Shown here piece by piece: positions 22,282-34,262 of a DNA stretch of 64,000 nucleotides. The position numbers and the translations under genes were made by a program. Location: NCBI GenBank assembly GCA_030549205.1, contig JAUKTV010000004.1:1922001-1986000 (forward strand), written 5' to 3'. This DNA comes from Apiosordaria backusii. Lineage: Eukaryota > Ascomycota > Sordariomycetes > Sordariales > Lasiosphaeriaceae. Below the pieces are notes generated by a model, which made no database searches, was not told the DNA's origin, and saw nothing but the letters and a program-made list of their open reading frames with translations. The first letter of the stretch is position 1; the number at the start of each line of letters is the position of its first letter.

Positions 22282-25200
22282 GGTGATGTGTTCTTTGTGG
22301 GTGGCGGGTGGTGGGGGGTGGGTGGTGGTGAAGCGGAAAACAAGATTCGAAAGGCAGAAAGCCTCCTGAGCTTACAAACAGTGGCGAAGAGTAGCCTCCA
22401 GTTTGAAGCAAAAGCTTAAGTGGTCGTTGGAAGCTCTAAGAAGGACGGGACCGGGTCGCTAAGATGGAAAGAGCTTAACCCTGGTTGGGGTGGTGGTGAT
22501 GACGACAATGAAGCACCTCAATGGGGGAGAATAATAGTAGAAGCAGTGTCAAGGTATGCTTCACAAGTGATGTTGTCGTCGTAGAATATGCGTCTAGACT
22601 TGCCCGGTGGTCCAAGAATTCCGAGTCACGAAGAGAGAGCCAGGTGGGGGGGAGGAAAGGAACGGGGCCACCGCTCGATTATATCCTGCCAGCCATCATG
22701 GTTCTCATGGCTCTTGGAAGTCACAAGTACTCATTCGCGACGATACGTACCTTCTTGGAACGCTCCCTCATCCCTGGATAGATGGAGTAATCTGGGGCCG
22801 ACAAGGAAGCGGCGGACAGGGTTGTGGAGGTGACCCTGTCGAAGGCCATGTGGGTACATACCGGGGCGGGTGGATCGCGCCTTTGAACTCGCAAGCAAAT
22901 GCAATGTACCTCGAGGTAGCAACCAAACAATGTGGAAGTTTGGCAGCAGTGACGACGGGATCCAAATCAGTCGAAAACGATTGATTGCTTTCCCTCCCGT
23001 TCCTAACCGCCATTGTGATCGTGTGCTCGCAAATGCCGCAGCTTTTGGTGTGTATGTCGTGGATGAAATCCTCAGATTAGCCATTGAGCCTCTCGTTTCC
23101 CTTGAAAGAAGCCACGGCATCCAACCGTCCAAAGTGTGACCAGAGACTGCGTTCTTCGGTGGATATACATACATCCAGGCGGAAACCACCTGAATTCATA
23201 GTTGCTGACAGGTACATGTACCTTACAGAACCGTTCACTCCTTCAAATGGATCTGAAAAATCGAAGGCTCGTCCCCACATCGGGAAGGGTTTCGTTGTTC
23301 AAGGGGTGCCACTCACATGCGATCACGAGGGAAATTGTCGAATCGAGGCCAGCACACAAAAACATACCAAAATCGTCGTCTTGAAACCACATGCTTCTGT
23401 CTAGCTTGAAAAAGCCAAATGATTATTTTTAAAATGGACCCCTCTCTTCCTCTCCCCTCTATGAAATTTATGCTCTGTCACCTGCCAACCTCAACCTACC
23501 TTACGACACACCGCATCACCGCATCGTATCTCAGCTTCTCAATTCGATCCATTGATCCGACCCCTGACACACCTCGCCAAAGAAAACACAAACACCCCGC
23601 CTTCAAATCTTCACTGCTCCTTCAAAGGTGTGTGTTCAAAATCGCTTCTTTTCCATTGGCCAACCCCTCAATTCCTCCAGATGCTGTCATTACGGCCCCG
23701 CCTTTTTCCCTTTCCTCTTGGAGAGAGGAGAGAGCTGCGCGTGGAGCATCCAATAAGAATTAAACCGGTGGAGTCAAAAACCGCCGCCGTCGTTGCAACC
23801 TCCTTGCTGCTGGAGATCGGTGCAATCGCGAACAACGAGCCACCAACAAGTCGTCTCCCCCGAGCTGATCCGTTCTGCTCCGCTCAGCCCCGCGATTGTG
23901 CACGTGTTAATCTCTGTTTTTCATCCACCCTTGACACAATCCAGGGGTTGACCTTCACCGTGTGTGCACCGTGACCACGGATACACCTTCTCTTCTCGGG
24001 GATGGAGCACGGCACATGCCAAATCTTTTTGCTCACACGGAGCGGAGGGGCCAAGAAGTTGCGATTTCCGTTTCTTTTCGCCCCTCTCCGTGCCGTGTCG
24101 GTGATGATAAGCACCGTCCATAAACATCTTGTCATGAAGGAGTGGAATGTGACACATTTGACACACGTCCGCGTGTTCTTATGTAAGTATCTAATTTACT
24201 TCAAAAAGCGGTAGGACTGTGTGCTTGAAAACAGCAAAAACTTCCTCTCGTCCACGGCAAAGGGCGAAAGAGCGAGCAGGCCGCTCAGCCAATCATCGAG
24301 CAGGCTCCGCTGGACCGAGCCGAACGACAACCACATCCCAGCCCAGCCCAGCCCAGCCGCCAAGCGGACGGTGGGTGTGTGTGGTGATATTTCTTGGCCG
24401 ATATTTCTCCGCAGGGGACCGGTTTTTTATAACTGCGGTATGTATTCAGCGCCCTTTTTCGGTGTGTGTCTGGAGGTAAGCGATGGTTACACATATTGTG
24501 TAGGAGTTATAAAGACAGAGAAATGAAGGAACAAACTCGGAGAAGCTTCGCTTTTTCTTGAAAGGACGGGAGTTGTTGAAGAGGAGGGTAATATCGAAAA
24601 ATGTGCTCGCGGCACTGCAGAGAGGTGGTGATGAAGGGAAAGCAGGCCCTTATCTCCTGAGCACGCAAAGGGCCTGGGGATAACGCACACGATACGATGG
24701 GTCGCCTATCCGTTGCAACATTGTATTTTTCGGATCGTGCTCCTACACACTTTTCTTGTAGTTTGTAAGTCTTGTGACATCTGTCATCTCTGGTCTCGAC
24801 TTCGAGTCAGGAACCAGTCGCAGATCGGTGTTTGGGCCACACCATCGGTGGAGTTGCCGTTTCCAGATTCCCTGCGTCTTTGCACATCCACTAACCCCAC
24901 AAATCAAATTGTTTTTTCTGTTTTGTTCTGAGACGGTAAGGTTGATGTTTGTTACATACTGATGATATGAACCGCCTCTGAATTGTGGTTCGCGATGTTG
25001 ATTAGCTGCTTCAAACATATCAAGTGGTCACAGGTCAAGCTTATAACTTGGAAGTATAGATACCCCACGATACGCCAATGTAGCAACCAACGACCGTTTT
25101 GTCTTCCACCAGCAGCAGCAAAAAAAGCAAGCAAGAAGTCAAGTCATCACCTGCGACTGATTAACCTCTAAGACCCTTCAAGTCTAGCGCTGATGACGAG

Positions 25201-28200
25201 AGCATGCCTGCCCTTGACCACACGTAAGCGACGGACAGATTTATCAAGGTTCTTCATCCTCACCTTGTGCCTTCAGGCCCTTCACCTCTCTTTCTGGCAT
25301 TCAGAAACGCGCCTAGAAACAAAGCCAAGAAGCTATTTTACGCCATGGTTGCTACCATACAGTACAATGCGTGCCGTATTTTTTTCATCAATTGCGTTTT
25401 TTTGGCTGTCTTGTATAAAAACAACACTGAACCTTGTTCCGCTCGTCTACCGAGCGTAACCCCGATCCGAAGATGCCTAGGTTGCCTTTCCCCTGCCTGG
25501 ACTGACAACTTTTCAAACGGACGCTAGGTTTGTTTGATTTTTCTAGAAAGATATGCAGGTGTGTCTTTTGGGTTGGTTTTTAGTACAGAACCTACATGAT
25601 GAGGATTTCGTTGATTGATAGGCACTCAGATCGGCGATCGGATAGGATACCTCGGTGAGCGACACCGTGGTTTGAACAAGGAAATGTTGCGGACTTTGTG
25701 TGGGTGGTTCATCCCCTGTTTTTTTGAGCTTTTACTGCTGGTTTGTTTTGTTTTTGTCTGGTCTTGTGGGCAAGTCTTGGGGTGGCTCCTGAGAAGAAGA
25801 GGCTGAGCCTCGTTTTGTGTTCCCCGCTTGTCTGTCTCTCTGACTTGGTCTTCTCCATATTTCACTGCCCCGCCATTTGCCATGCTCCAAGCAGCTCCAG
25901 CTCTCTCCGCAATGTCCGCACCGCCAATCCACTAATCCCCGGGGTGGGCTCCACTTTTCTCCCCAATCCACCTCCGTAGTTTCCCGGCGAGTCGGGGTCG
26001 GGTCGGGAGTTGGGTGGGATAGCGATGGCGGATGGCGGAGGGGGGGTAAGCTAGTCATTTCTTAGCTTCACCGTACTCCGTACAGAGTCCAAGCACATCT
26101 TTTCATCATCGATGAACAAGGGCGTGGAAATATCCGTGACAAGTTTCAAACCATTGGGTTCATTGGGTGGACACCGGCTGCCGAGGACGCGAGAGAGACA
26201 CGTCAAACTGTCTCCAGATATCTCCGGTGGTGATCCATGGAAGGGGGATCCATTTCTCCAGCTTCAGCTGGAGCAATCGACGTGGATAGCATTGGGTGAG
26301 ACTCTAAGGGCTAGGTCATGGCAGTGGCGAGTCGCTGCCACTCACCTCACCTGCTGAACGACATTGTACCAAACCGCGAACCAGGAGAAGGAATTGATCA
26401 ATTGGCTTGTCAGGACATCATACAGGTGGCAGGGCGTGCGTTTGTCTGCGTCTGTGGGCGTGTAAAATAAATGATCGATCCACCTTACCTATTCCTTGCA
26501 GCAGCAGCAAAAAATCAGATGCTTATCAGTCATTTCTATTCCCCTTTTGGGAGATTCTGCATCTGCAGTGTACGAGCAGTACGTACCCTAATTTCAAATA
26601 CTTTTCACCTAGCTGCCAAGATTGCCTGCCAAATAGACAGACCGAACGAACAGACAGACAGACAGGCCGAGAACCGAGCTCCCCCTCGATGGAATTGACG
26701 ATTCATGGATTTACCTAGCTGCTGCTGCCCAACTACCAATCCCAACAGTTCCAAACCACAGAAAAGCTGGGGAAAACGAGGCCCAAAGTTGAATGGAACG
26801 AAGCTAGCATGGTCATGCAAATGCCCCTCCCTCCTCCTCCACCACCCTGATGTGGTGGAGTTACCTCCGCCTCTTTTCCCCCCCTCCCCATTCATCTCCA
26901 GCTTTTTTTTCTCCAGGTTTTGCCCTGCTGTTAGCTTCCTTTTTGGAAATGTCACTTTCCAATCCTAGCCCACAACCAATGAAGTCTTGATGCTCATGCC
27001 AATTCCCTCCCCAACTTAGGATTCTCACACCAGACTGTGACGATCGATTCCTCACCATCTCATCATCCAATTCCTTCTTTTTCACTTCTAAACACCTATA
27101 CAGGAGTCCCCCGATCTTTAATCCCCTCCTCACCGGTCTGTAAAGTAGAATGACGATATTCGTGTACCATGTCCCACACCCAACGCACCAAAACTAAGGG
27201 GACCTAAGCCCAAACTAAATCACATGAGCCATTCCCTCTTTGGGTCCCCTCCCCTCCCAGTCCCCAGTCCCCAGAGTCATGGTCATGTGTGCCAAGAAGA
27301 ACCTCCTCCAAACTTTTTCCCCTGGGCTCTGGGCTCTGGGATCTAGGCGGAGATTCTTGCAAGCGCCGCCGAGCGGAGGGGGCTCCGGCCGGCACGTAGG
27401 TTACCTACCGATCAACCAACCCATCACCCATCACCCATCAACCCATCCACGCCATCGCCCATCGCTCCAGTCGGTCTTGAAGTCTGGAACTTTGGGGCAC
27501 CGCACCTAACTTTGGGCAAAACCTTGGGGGCAACTTTATTAGTCACTTGCCTCTGCTTGCCTCTGCTTGCCTCTGCTTGGCACTGCTTGTCAACGCTTGT
27601 CAAAAAATGACAACTGACAACTGCCAAGTAAGCTCTTAGTAAACTGGTAAACTAAGTTTTCCCGGCGGAAAAAAAAGTCCTAGAGTTCTTTTTGGCTAGT
27701 AGGACTGTTTATTATCAAGTGAAAGGGGAATCAACCAGGTATCTTGGCGTGCTAGGGTCTTGTCACTTTGTGTGTTGTGGGAATCAGGTTTTTGGGTTGT
27801 TGCCAAGGGAGTTCAAGAACTTGCTTAAACTTGGAGCTAATAATTGATGACCAATATCAAGGGTGAAAGACAAAAGACGGTCTGGAAACCTAAGGTAAGG
27901 CTTGATCATGTGCTGCGGTGTGTGGTATCTCCCCAGGTGGAAGATCTTTACTTGGGAAGGCATAGATAAATACCACAAAACCGGTACACTACTTTGGGGA
28001 TACTACATACACCCGTTGATCAGAGGAAACTCAACCCATACGTCTGCCAATGTTCTCTTTCCAGTGTCTGGCAACTGACAATCTATTTACAATTGTATTG
28101 TATGTTGATGTATTTAAAAATACCAGGGGAAGTATACCCCAGATAGAAACTAATCCCTTTGCCAAAATAGATATACGGCAGGGGACAAAATATATACGTT

Positions 28201-28240
28201 GAAAACCACACCCGAAAAAGCCAACTCAACCCTTGATCAC
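22282..28240. other. 6 kb gene-poor region upstream of the CTF1-type gene
   Basis: No protein family, rRNA or tRNA is recognisable. Open frames are short (mostly under 150 codons) and random-looking. Minor simple repeats occur: CCCAG units at about 24336-24357, CAGA units at about 26649-26665, CCCATCA-like units at about 27418-27450 and the 10-bp repeat at 27547-27601. Because both flanking genes are on the minus strand, nearly all of it is upstream of the CTF1-type gene. Confidence 0.5.
27547..27601. repeat. Decaying 10-bp tandem repeat
   Basis: Three exact TTGCCTCTGC units are followed by TTGGCACTGC, TTGTCAACGC and TTGTC. The period is exactly 10 bp over 55 bp with progressive divergence to the right. 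It lies in non-coding DNA. Confidence 0.85.
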
Positions 28241-31200
28241 TCAAGCAGCAGCTTGGTAAACACTCAAACGATTGCCCGCGCCACAAAACTGCGACCCATT
28301 ACCCGCGCAAGTCATGGAGCACTCGGCAGCAGGCGCCTCGATCGAGCCAACACCAAACGAGTTGCCGCAGAAGCACTCCCTAGCGTACTCAGTCCCGAAG
28401 TAGGTGTACCCAGCGCAGTAGTTAGCGCAGGCTTCGAGTGTCATGGTGTCAGCCGCGAATGTCTCGGCGGCCAACGCACGTCCAGGGCTTCCTTCTGTCC
28501 TGCATTGGTAGAAGGTCCAGTTGCCAACAGTCTCGGGCTGGGAGGGGGCGGGAGGTGCCTCGATCTCGTCCTGGACGTAGAGCTCTAGTCTGTTGGGTCC
28601 TCCGCAGTACTGGAACTCGTTGCCGGAGCAGGTCATAGAGCAGTCGCCCTGGGCGGCTTCGGTGGAAGTAGAGTGGAGGGTATTGCCGCAGAAGCACTCG
28701 GCGCTGTACTGAGTGGCCATGTACTTGTAGCCAGAGCAGTAGCTGGCGCAGAACTCGAGTGTCATCTCAGAGTCGTAGGTGCTCTTGCCAGTGAGAGCAC
28801 GAGAGCCGGTGCCCTCGGTATAGCAGCCGGCGTATGCGTAAGGTGAGACGGTAGGTACGCGGGCTAGGGTTCCTGTGGGGGCAGCGGGCGTGGTCGTCGT
28901 AGCAGTGGTTGTAACTAGACCAAAGGTTAGGATGTTGATTGACCAAAGCTGGAAAGAGGCGGGCTGTCTAACCTTCGGCAGGAGGGACAGAGCTGGCGGT
29001 CGAGGTGGACGCAGTCTCCAGGATATAGAGCTCCAATCTGTTGCCGGCGCCGCAGTAAGAGAAGGGGTCACCGGCGCAAGTCATGCTGCAGTCGGCATCC
29101 GGAGCAGGAGCACTATTGCCATTGATGGTGTTGCCGCAGAAGCCTGTTATCATATTGTCAGATTTCTGTATCCGCAAACTGGATTACATGGAACTTACAT
29201 TCACGAGAGTACTGAGTACCAAAGTAGGTGAACCCGCTGCAGAAAGCGGCACAAGACTCAAGAGTCATATCATCAGAGGCATAAGAGTTACCCGACAAAG
29301 CACGACCGGCAGAGGCCTCGGTCTGGCATCCAACGCGCACATAAGCGCCGACAGTGGGCTTGATGCTCAGGGTAGCAGTCGGTGTGGGAGTGGCAGACGT
29401 GCTGCGGGTGGCGGTAGTAGAGTAAAGCTGGAGCCTGTTGCCAGCACCACAGAAAGCACCAGGATCACCACCGCAGGGCATGTTGCAGTCCGCCTCAGGG
29501 GCCTCGGAGCTGGTAGAGTGAAGGCTGTTTCCGCAGTAGCACTCACGGCCGTACTCGGTACCCCAGAGATCGAACCCAGTGCAGTTGGCCGCGCAGGACT
29601 CCAAGGTCATCTCATCGTAGGCAAAGGAACCACCACCGAGAGCGCGGATACCGCCGACACCTTCGGTCCAGCAGTCTACAAAGTTATAGCCACCAACGCT
29701 TGGCCTGATGCTCGGGGTAGGAACCCCGGTGTTGCTAGTCGTTGTGGTTGTAACCGCCGTGCTGGAGACTGAAGTGGAGCTGCTCGAGGCAATAGCTGAG
29801 GTGCTGGTGGTGCTAATGGGCTCTGTGACGTTGCCGCAAGCAAGTGTCCCAGTGAAGGTGCCACAAGTGCCGCCAAAGATGCTGGCCTTGTTGAAGTCAT
29901 CTGTATGCTCACCAGCATTGATGCTAATTCTGGCATTGTAGCTCCGGCCACCGGGGATAGTGTAGCTGGCTGAGTAGAAGGTGTACGGGCCAACACAATC
30001 CCCCTCAGTCATTTGAACAGTAGCCGTGTTGAGAGCAGGGACTGGGTTGCCGCTGTTGCCGGTACGGGGTGTCTGGTACTCGATGCCCAGGTTAACTGGG
30101 ACACCAACCACATCGTTGCGAACAACCGCCGAGACAGTGAGTTGACCGGACGTCTGCAACAAGCAACTCTGAGTCTTTTGCAAGACTACGGCATCCGACA
30201 GAGGGTAGGAGTTTCCATTGTTGTCGTAGGTCTGGCTTGAGCCGTCATTGCGGTTGATGGTAAGCGTGAATGAAGAGATACCGGACGAGGTGGGAATGGT
30301 GGCCTCGATAGGGAAGAAGGCAAATGTGTCATCAAACCCGCTGGCAATTCCCTGGAGAGTAGCAGTTGTAGAGCAGGAAGACAAAGAGCCACAGCTGTTT
30401 CCACCGTTCCTGTCCTTCCAAGTCAAAACCAGGTTTGTGATGGTGCTGCCCGGGATCTCGGTGGTCCGAACACGAATCTTTCCAGTGAGAAGGAAGCTGG
30501 AGCCGCCTGACTGGAGCGTCAGCTGCATATCTTGAGGCTTGACGGTATAAGGAGCGATGGGCGCAGTCAGGGCCACACCGGACGGCACGACGTCGATCAT
30601 TTTTTGCAGAACGGACTGGCAGGTACTGGCGAAAGTACTTGGCGAAGTCATGGTGTTGATAGTGGCGTTGCCATCACTGTTGAAGACCTTGAAGTCGGAA
30701 TGGCGGTTGATGGCCACTGCTGCGCCAACAACAAGGGGGTTCGTGGTGTTGCCAGACACGTACTCGGTGGCAACCCTGTTATCGAAGGTGGCTTTGGACG
30801 TATCAAAAGGAATATTCGACACTCCTGCGGGAATAATGTTGGGGAACTCGGTTCTATGAACTCCTCCAAGCGTGTGGCCACAAGCCACGACCTGGATCAT
30901 CTCGGTCTGAGAGAAACCCATGCGGTCGAACTGCGACACGAAACTGCCAACCGAGTTTTCTGGCTGGGGAACGCCAGAAGAGCCGGCCGTTAAAGCATCC
31001 ACGCGTCCCATCCTTAAGGGAATAACAGGTCCTCCGCAGGCGCGGACTGCGGCATAAGCTCCAGCAGCGATCAGATCAGCGAGACTTGATCGGCTTGACA
31101 AGTATGTCGCATAAAACTGAAGTGTTGTGTTGTGTCCTGGGCCCGTATTCTCGGAGCTCCTCAGTTCGAACTGCAAAGAGCCGTCGAGACCGCCCCGGCC

Positions 31201-31656
31201 AAAGAATCTGTTATGGGTCGCCATATCACTGTCGTCTGTATCAGTATTCCATCCACCAAGTCATATCACTTGAGTTTCCCAACAACGACCAGCACATGAA
31301 CCGCAAAAACACAACCCTTTCATCCGACTCCATAACAAGCCATCTCTTCATCATAACCCATCAAAAGTCCCCTCCCTTGACCTTCCAAAACCCCCTTTCA
31401 GAAAAAAAAAAGCCACATACTGAAAAGCAACCCGCAGCCACTCGCTAGCCGTCACCCTCCCCGGCCCAGCAGCCTCATTATCACAAGGCGTGATATTGTC
31501 ACTGAACAAACTCCCATCCATACCCTGAAGCTGGAAAACAATGTCCTCCATCTGGTCGGTCGGCGCGGGCCACGTCGGATCCGCCCTGCCGGTTCCCGCT
31601 CCCGCTGCCAGGAGCAGGCCGGCAAGGATGGACCCCTTGCTGGTTCTGGATCTCAT
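28241..31656 (-). CDS. Secreted heme peroxidase with four WSC domains
   Basis: Probable extracellular class II-type plant/fungal peroxidase anchored to glycan by WSC modules. Four exons, 31656-31421, 31228-29199, 29143-28973 and 28914-28241, encode 1036 aa. The N-terminal signal peptide is hydrophobic to about residue 24. The 192 bp first intron splits the distal histidine codon; splicing gives WLRVAFHDM with R75 and H79, the RxxxH distal pocket. The proximal site is CGHTLGG with H197. Residues about 300-585 form an uncharacterised beta-rich region with paired cysteines. Four WSC domains follow at about 590-675, 711-795, 836-920 and 942-1030, each with the ECxCGN core and a CGAGNRL or CGGPNRL end. 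Intron 2 (55 bp) cuts the ECFCGN of WSC2. The protein ends in AAA without a hydrophobic tail, so no GPI or membrane anchor is expected. Substrate is unknown. Confidence 0.9.
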
Positions 31657-34124
31657 GTTGTATCGGTTTGTTGATTGCGATCTTCTTTTAAAACATTAGG
31701 TATTATGAGGAAAAATGTCGGGCATATATATAGCGAGCGGGCGAGACCAGAATTCCAAGCTGCTGGGTAATTCAGGAAATCCTTGGCTGTCAGATATATC
31801 GTTCAAGTTGCACGATATGAGAGATTTCGTCTCGGATTCGAGCGAGTGGGCGAGAGAAGTTTGGCGGAAAGCGAATGTGTGTAAGACCGGACAACAACAG
31901 AATGGAAATTCCCCGAGAAGAACAAAGATTGAACGTTCTTCTGTCGCACAACAAACGGGTGTTCAAGAAGAAGGAACAAGATCTCTCCCTAGCAAAAGAG
32001 AGAAGAGGAACAAGAGGCGCCCCACGGGCCGATATGAGCGGCAGTGGCGTTTTTCATATCGTTTTTTCTTTTCCGTCGACGAGCTGAGAAGAGATTGGGG
32101 AGTGAGGCCTGCATGAAGCTTGTGACCCCCTGGCGAATGCGGATCCTGCATCTCGCCCAAGCTGTCGACCTTCTGCCTTATCCTATCCGGCCCCCCTTGT
32201 TCGCTTCCCATGTTCGTATTATTGGGGACAGGGGTCCTGTTCGTCTGATTCCCAGGGCCCAAGAACCTGCCAAGAGGGGCGGTTTGCCGAAAAGACTCGA
32301 CATGATTGGTCGATGTCGCCCCAAATCACTCCATCACCGCCAATTCACCACCAGTGCCTTCCAGCCGCACTGGATGCCCGGAATAACGAACACTCCGCAC
32401 TGGACTTCGCGCCACACCGAGCAGTGCCAGCAAACACCTACCTCCCGCTTTGGGAAGTCGAGGAGTCAGCATCAGATGGGGAAGAGATGGGATGGGCATT
32501 TGAATTCGCCTCAAAATGATTGGACTGCAGCAGAGTGATTGGCAAGATGGTCTCTTGTCCAAGCTGTCACTATTGAACGCCAACTGAGCGCCTAGAACTC
32601 TTGGACCCCAAATCTGAGCCACGTCGGTGGGACAGTGGGGACCTGAATCTTTGGTGTTTGGTCAGGGCGTTATCTTTCGATTTCCATTTTTGGGCGTTTT
32701 GTCCGCATCAAACACTCAAACCTCGCCTTCAGTGCCGAAGTCCAAGGTGTCAATTCTGGGGAATGAAGTGAGTGAATTGTCGATAATGGATGTTGAGGAG
32801 TTCGTCAGAAAAAAAATGATAAGATACGGGATGCAACAAGGCGTTTGTTTCCGCTCATCTGCTCCTACCCGTCTGCGCCATCGGAAGGCAACCCTTGTCC
32901 TGGGTGGAAAGGGGTTGTGGAGGGAGGTGTGGAGGTGGCTGCTCTGATTTCCATCGATTCGTTTAGTTTGGTTGCGCCGAACTGTTGTGGCTGCATCCGC
33001 GAACTCAAAGCTTCCACATTCCAGTTTGTTCAGGTCGGTTGTCATGAAGCGCAGATGTTGCTTTGACCTTCTTCAGCTGGGTGGAACTTGGATCATCTGG
33101 ATTGTTCTGGCCTGCGTTGGAGAAATGGGTCTATTTTGGATGATCTTCTTGATTTTCGTTGGAATGTTCTTGGCACGGCGTGGCATCGTATCCAGCTGCC
33201 GGGTCCCGAAACCCTTGCTGGGAATCATCGTGCCGTGTCGTCCATCTGGAGGGGAGCATGCCGAGCCCCACCACAACCAACGTTGGTGCAAACACCAAAC
33301 ATTGATGCTGAGCCAGATATTGAAGGAAACATTCCCTAGGTTAGAATATTGGTGCGGTTGCTTCGATGAGTGTGAGACCACTTTGGCTGTCGTATCAGAA
33401 ATCAAGGCACCCGCAAACTGTAGTCGTCAAGGTCGATCAACAAAACAGCCTGCACCAAGAGGAACGAACAGAAAACCGAGTGAGGACGAAGGTGACTTGT
33501 GAGTTCAAACGGAGCTGCTTTAAATCAAACGATTTGAGCACGTGTCTTAAGAACCACATGTCTTACCTAATACTGGACGATTGCTCTCCTCATTCGTACT
33601 TGCCCAGGTTCGTGTGGACAAACAACATGAGAACGAGGGTTCAACCCACTGGCGCCTTCCCTCAATAAGTATATATTAGTTTTAGCACAATAGCTTTCAC
33701 CCAGCCCCAGTCCCCGAGTCACAACGCCTCATGGCCAAGTGGTAAGGGTACCTACCTATTGGGGCTGCTCCCGCCCACCGTCCCCCGGTGCTCACCGAGA
33801 GCCCATCCATTCGATTCGAAGTAAAACCCAAGGGGTTTTTGTAACCGGCGACCTCCCCCATTGTGAGGGGGTTGGCCGGTGAGCTTTTGCCTTTTATTTT
33901 CATTTCTCAGGTGTGCGACTTTTCATTCTGCAATTTTGGTTCATTTTTTGGAATTCTTGTCCATCGACTGTGCCCAGCATTAGAAAAGTGTGTGTGTCAC
34001 ATGGGATCTGATCATAATTGTACGCCCTTACTCTCATCACAATAACAGCAATGTCAGACCCTCCTTCATACACTCATTAAACAGACGGCCTAAACCGTCG
34101 TGCTCGTCCCGTCTCTCATCCACA
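31657..34124. other. Intergenic, peroxidase promoter to ham-2 3' end
   Basis: 2.5 kb. Apart from the Pol III-like element listed separately (about 33725-33880), I recognise nothing. Open frames of up to about 176 codons (for example 32972-33502, plus) show no family signature. Confidence 0.5.
33725..33880 (+). ncRNA. tRNA-related, Pol III-like element (SINE head or unknown small RNA)
   Basis: A perfect A-box, TGGCCAAGTGG, lies at 33732-33742, and a B-box-like ATTCGATTCG at 33809-33818. A short perfect hairpin (AAAACCC / GGGTTTT) ends in TTTTT at 33836-33840, a normal Pol III stop. Between the boxes GGGCT/AGCCC and CACCG/CGGTG pairings are possible. A second, GC-rich hairpin follows (33845-33879), then a T-rich run. 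It is not a working tRNA: no 7-bp acceptor stem closes and the T-arm stem is not paired. It may be a tRNA-derived SINE head, a decayed intron-containing tRNA or a small Pol III RNA. Confidence 0.35.
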
Positions 34125-34230
34125 TTACGCCATACCCCACGCTTGCCCCTGACCTTGCACACCACCACCTTCCTGCTCCCACCCGCCATTCATCTGCTGC
34201 TGCCCTTGTCCTTGCCCCTGATACTGCTGT

Positions 34231-34262
<32 letters not shown>

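Noticed and set aside
29083..29772. 229-codon plus-strand frame opposite the WSC peroxidase
   Set aside because: Shadow of the WSC repeats and their Ser/Thr linkers; no domain of its own.
33725..33822. Functional tRNA gene
   Set aside because: A and B boxes are present, but there is no closing acceptor stem, no paired T-arm and no clear anticodon arm.
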